A program made the position numbers and the translations under genes. From Zygnema circumcarinatum (taxonomy: Eukaryota > Streptophyta > Zygnematophyceae > Zygnematales > Zygnemataceae): a DNA stretch of 31,497 bases. Shown here piece after piece: positions 28,730 through 31,497 of the stretch (the stretch's first letter is position 1; the number at the start of each line of letters is the position of its first letter). The stretch spans positions 468,021 to 499,517 of the forward strand of contig CM074818.1 of NCBI GenBank assembly GCA_037447605.1, read 5' to 3'. Under the pieces are notes generated by a model. The model did no database searches and was not told the DNA's origin. It saw only the letters and a program-made list of their open reading frames with translations.

Positions 28730-28944
28730 AGTTTTTATGCCTTTCAAGACTTGTTTAAAAACAGTACTTTGCTTTGACGTCCGTGGTACGTTCCGCGTGA
28801 AGAGAAGTACTGAATTCAAATTTTTTTTTCCGGCCATGGTAAGGGTTGGCTCTGTTTCACCCACCTGCTTTCGTTTGATTCTCGCTTTACTTGTCCTTTA
28901 ACCATCCTTTAGTCATCCTTTAGTCATCCTTTAGTCACAGAAGA

Positions 28945-31278
28945 ATGGGCTCGTGGCTTGACTATCTTGGCTTGACTAAGTTGGAGTCAGCCCCTGCTGG
29001 TAATAATGATGCAGCAGGACTGGCTCAAATTGGCTCTGCAGGGAAATCTGAAAAAAATAATAATAAGGAAATAATATTTGATGATAAAAAGGAAGAAATT
29101 CAAGTTGTTGGAGAAAAAGTTTCTGAAAATGAAACTGAGTTTGAGTTTGATTCAGCTGTTGCTGCTGCTTCTGATGATCTGAAGAAGAAAAAAAGCGAAA
29201 AAAATGAGAAAAAGTTGGAGGTGAATGGATCTGAGCAGCAACAGCAGCAGGCCTTCTCCTCCTTTACTCGATCTCTCTCTTCCTCTCCCAAGCAGGTGCT
29301 GCTTGTCGAAGAAAATGACTTTATTTTGAAAGAAAACGGTGAACAGTTTTCTGCAGGTGATAATTTTTTGCAGAAAGAAACTGAAATAGAGAAAAAATCT
29401 GCACATTTTCTTCCTAAGTATGACATAGAAAAGTCTGGAACTCAAACTGAATCTGGACCTGTTTCTGCTGATGATGATGCAGGTCCTCCTACCAAAAATA
29501 CTGAAACTGAAACTGAAACTGAAACTGAAAAGCTTGTAAAAGATGAAGATCCCATTCCCAACGGAAAAACTGAAACTGTAACTGAGCCCCTTCAAAAGGG
29601 TGGTCCTTCATCATCTAACAATGATCCATTATCAGCCGGAAAACTGAATCCCTCTCCTGAATCTGTCCCTATTTCCGCACCTATAATTACTGAAACCAAA
29701 GCACATTCAAAATCTGCATCATCATCATCATCTCCATCACTTAAAACGATAGCTCCACTTTCTTCTTCTTCTTCCACTTTTTCAAGTCCTGCTGCATTCA
29801 TTCCTCGGACAGTTTTCAGTAATCTGATTGCGGATACTCAAGCAAGTTATTATTTTCCGATGGAGTTTTTCGTGGCCTGGCAAGGCGTGCTCACGATTGC
29901 ATATTCCGGCATTCCGCCGGCGCTGGAAGAGGTGAGGCTCGAAAATGCATTGGGTTTTTGGTTCATGGTTGCTCTTTAAAGAAGCAGGAGCGAATGTGAT
30001 TGAGTTGGAGTTTTGCTCTGTGAGGGAGGGGGGAGGGGGAGAGGGAGAGGGGGAGAAGGGGAGGGGGAGGGGGAGGGCGAAGGGGAGAGGGAGAGGGGGA
30101 GGGGGAGGGAGGGTGAGAGGAAGAGGGAGAAGGAGAGGGAGACTAGAGGGAACAGAGAGAAGGGGGAGGGACAGGGAGAGGAAACAGGGAGAGGGAGAGG
30201 GAGAGGGAGAGGAAACAGTGAGAGGGAAAGGGAGCGGGAGAGGGAGATCTTTCGCATCATGCCGATTTTGAGTGGACATATGTATCCGTCGCATGGATTC
30301 ATGCTCTCACTATAAAGCATTGTCATTGTCTGTTTCCTTTCTGCAGTTAAAGCAAAAGATTGATGAAAATTTCCCTTTCTTCGTGCCGGAAAACCCGGGC
30401 TCCAAATGGCCCAAAACCACGCTCGCATGTCTACGTGACAACAAGCGCCTCACCTTGGAGCAGCTTCAGACTCTCCGAAAGATTTGCAGGTCACTTTGGG
30501 ACCTCGGAAAACCCTAAAAACCTCTTAGCCATAGAAACTGAAACCCTACTAATCTAGGAATGTGAGAATCGTTCCAACCCTAACCATCTGTTCTTGCACC
30601 TTAAACGCTAAAAAATCTTAATTTTGAACCCTTATCTAACCCTTACCCTGACACAAATCCTGAAACTAAACCGGACCCCAAGCCCTGACCAAAACCCTAA
30701 ACTTTGAATCCTAAGCCCCGGGTAATAAGTTATACCGGTAAACGTTTTTTTGTAAAATTAAACCCTTACTCTAATTCTAAACCCTGACGTCTAACCCTAA
30801 CCCCAACCCTAAGTCTAACTCTGAACCCTGAACCCTGAACCCTCAACTTAACCCTAACCCTACCCTGAACCCTAACCCTAACCCTAATCCTAACCCTGAA
30901 CCCTGAACCCTAACCCTAAACACTAAACCCTAACCCTAACCCAAAAAAATGCGGGGTGGGAATGTAATATGTAATGTTTCAGCCATGAGAGCTTCCGCCT
31001 CATCGTCTGCCCTCCAGTTCTTGTGAATAAGCTGTCGACGGTGATCTATGAGTCCTGCTGTTTGGAGAAAATAATTTCCAGCATGGAAACGCCATTGAAA
31101 GGTCCGCCGAGTAAGGCAGAATCTTCACCAAATCAGCGGAGTTACACGATGGGAGTTTTGAACGAATTTTCTTCGAAAAATCTTGAAAACTATTATTTTC
31201 ACGCGTCGAAAGATGGTAAGTCATTCTTCCTCTTCTGTTTCTTTGGATTTGCAGGGCAGGAAATGACTGTTCGGAAAG
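28945..31278 (+). CDS. Unknown conserved-looking protein (at least 4 exons, 3' partial)
   Basis: I do not recognise the family. Exons: 28945-29931, 30347-30489, 30983-31215, and probably 31255-31278; phases agree. Exon 1 encodes about 280 low-complexity residues rich in Ser, Glu, Lys and Asn (with QQQQQ and TETETETET runs), probably disordered. An ordered end follows, with FPMEFFVAWQGVLTIAYSG. Exon 2 encodes ENPGSKWPKTTLACLRDN and LTLEQLQTLRKIC. Exon 3 encodes LVNKLSTVIYESCCLEKIIS and later NLENYYFHASKDG. The regular spacing of Trp, Pro and Cys in the ordered part, contrasting with the tail, suggests a real folded domain of about 150 residues. There is no signal peptide or membrane segment. 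The ATG at 28945 is the first in a long open frame after the foldback element. The gene runs off the right edge. Confidence 0.75.
30018..30252. repeat. GA-rich tract in intron 1 of the unknown gene
   Basis: GGGGGAGAGGGAG repeats shortly after the donor at 29932, purine-rich in sense. The acceptor side (30310-30346) is ordinary sequence with a CTTTCTGCAG acceptor. Confidence 0.75.
30560..30945. repeat. Degenerate CCCTAA array in intron 2 of the unknown gene
   Basis: Dispersed and tandem CCCTAA and CCCTGAA units become denser towards 30830-30945, just upstream of the exon starting at 30983. C-rich in the sense direction. Confidence 0.85.
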
Positions 31279-31497
31279 GTTGGGAGGGAGGGGGGGGGAA
31301 AGAGAAAGTGTGTGGGCAGGAGAAGAAAGAGAGAGAGGGGGGGGGGGGAGAGAGAGAGAGAGAGAGAGGGAGAGAGGCAGAGAGGCACCAGCTGTTTTGA
31401 GGGGAAAGGGACCGGCTTGGGCTTGAAAGGGATGGGAGAATGGGAGAGGTGGTTCAGGAGGAATGAGAGAGTTGTGGGGAGAGGGGGGGGGGGGGGG
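31279..31497. repeat. GA/G-rich tract at the right edge
   Basis: GGGAGGGGGGG and GAGAGAGA runs with some unique sequence (31385-31470). Read as intron of the unknown gene; no exon is seen. Confidence 0.55.

Overview
The window is nuclear DNA from a streptophyte, either a charophyte-grade green alga or an early-diverging land plant. The evidence is five intron-rich protein genes with plant-type products, a plant leucine-rich-repeat receptor kinase, a plant-type (ITPK4-like) inositol phosphate kinase, and TTTAGGG (plant telo-box type) motifs in gene leaders. The species cannot be named from sequence alone. A 10-base run of N shows this is a draft assembly.

Layout, left to right. (1) 409-5234, minus strand: the N-terminal third of the second-largest subunit of RNA polymerase I, ten exons, running off the left edge. 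(2) 5235-6294: a divergent promoter rich in ACGT-core motifs. (3) 6295-16484, plus: a complete 20-exon LRR receptor-like kinase of about 1175 residues. (4) 17236-17821: a foldback transposable element. (5) 18370-21068, plus: a complete 6-exon mitochondrial GrpE co-chaperone of about 313 residues. (6) 21746-27383, minus: a complete 13-exon inositol polyphosphate kinase of the ITPK4 type, about 515 residues, convergent with GrpE. (7) 27668-28729: a second foldback element with another TA-flanked transposon nested in its loop. (8) 28945 to the right edge, plus: a conserved-looking gene of unknown function.

I assembled the genes by joining exons whose splice sites, reading phases and family motifs agree. 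The three complete genes close to whole codon counts (1175, 313 and 515 residues plus stop). The spaces between exons are very low in complexity: polypurine/polypyrimidine hexamer tracts, degenerate telomere-type arrays with three different unit lengths, a CAA minisatellite and a large hairpin.

The genes are unrelated housekeeping and signalling genes and do not form a pathway. The most notable observations are: a U12-type AT-AC intron as first intron of the Pol I subunit gene; three GC-AG introns; sense-oriented TTTAGGG blocks before four of the five genes; GAGAGG-type repeats that read in frame into exons; and the pair of palindromic elements with near-matching 8-bp flanks and a nested transposon.
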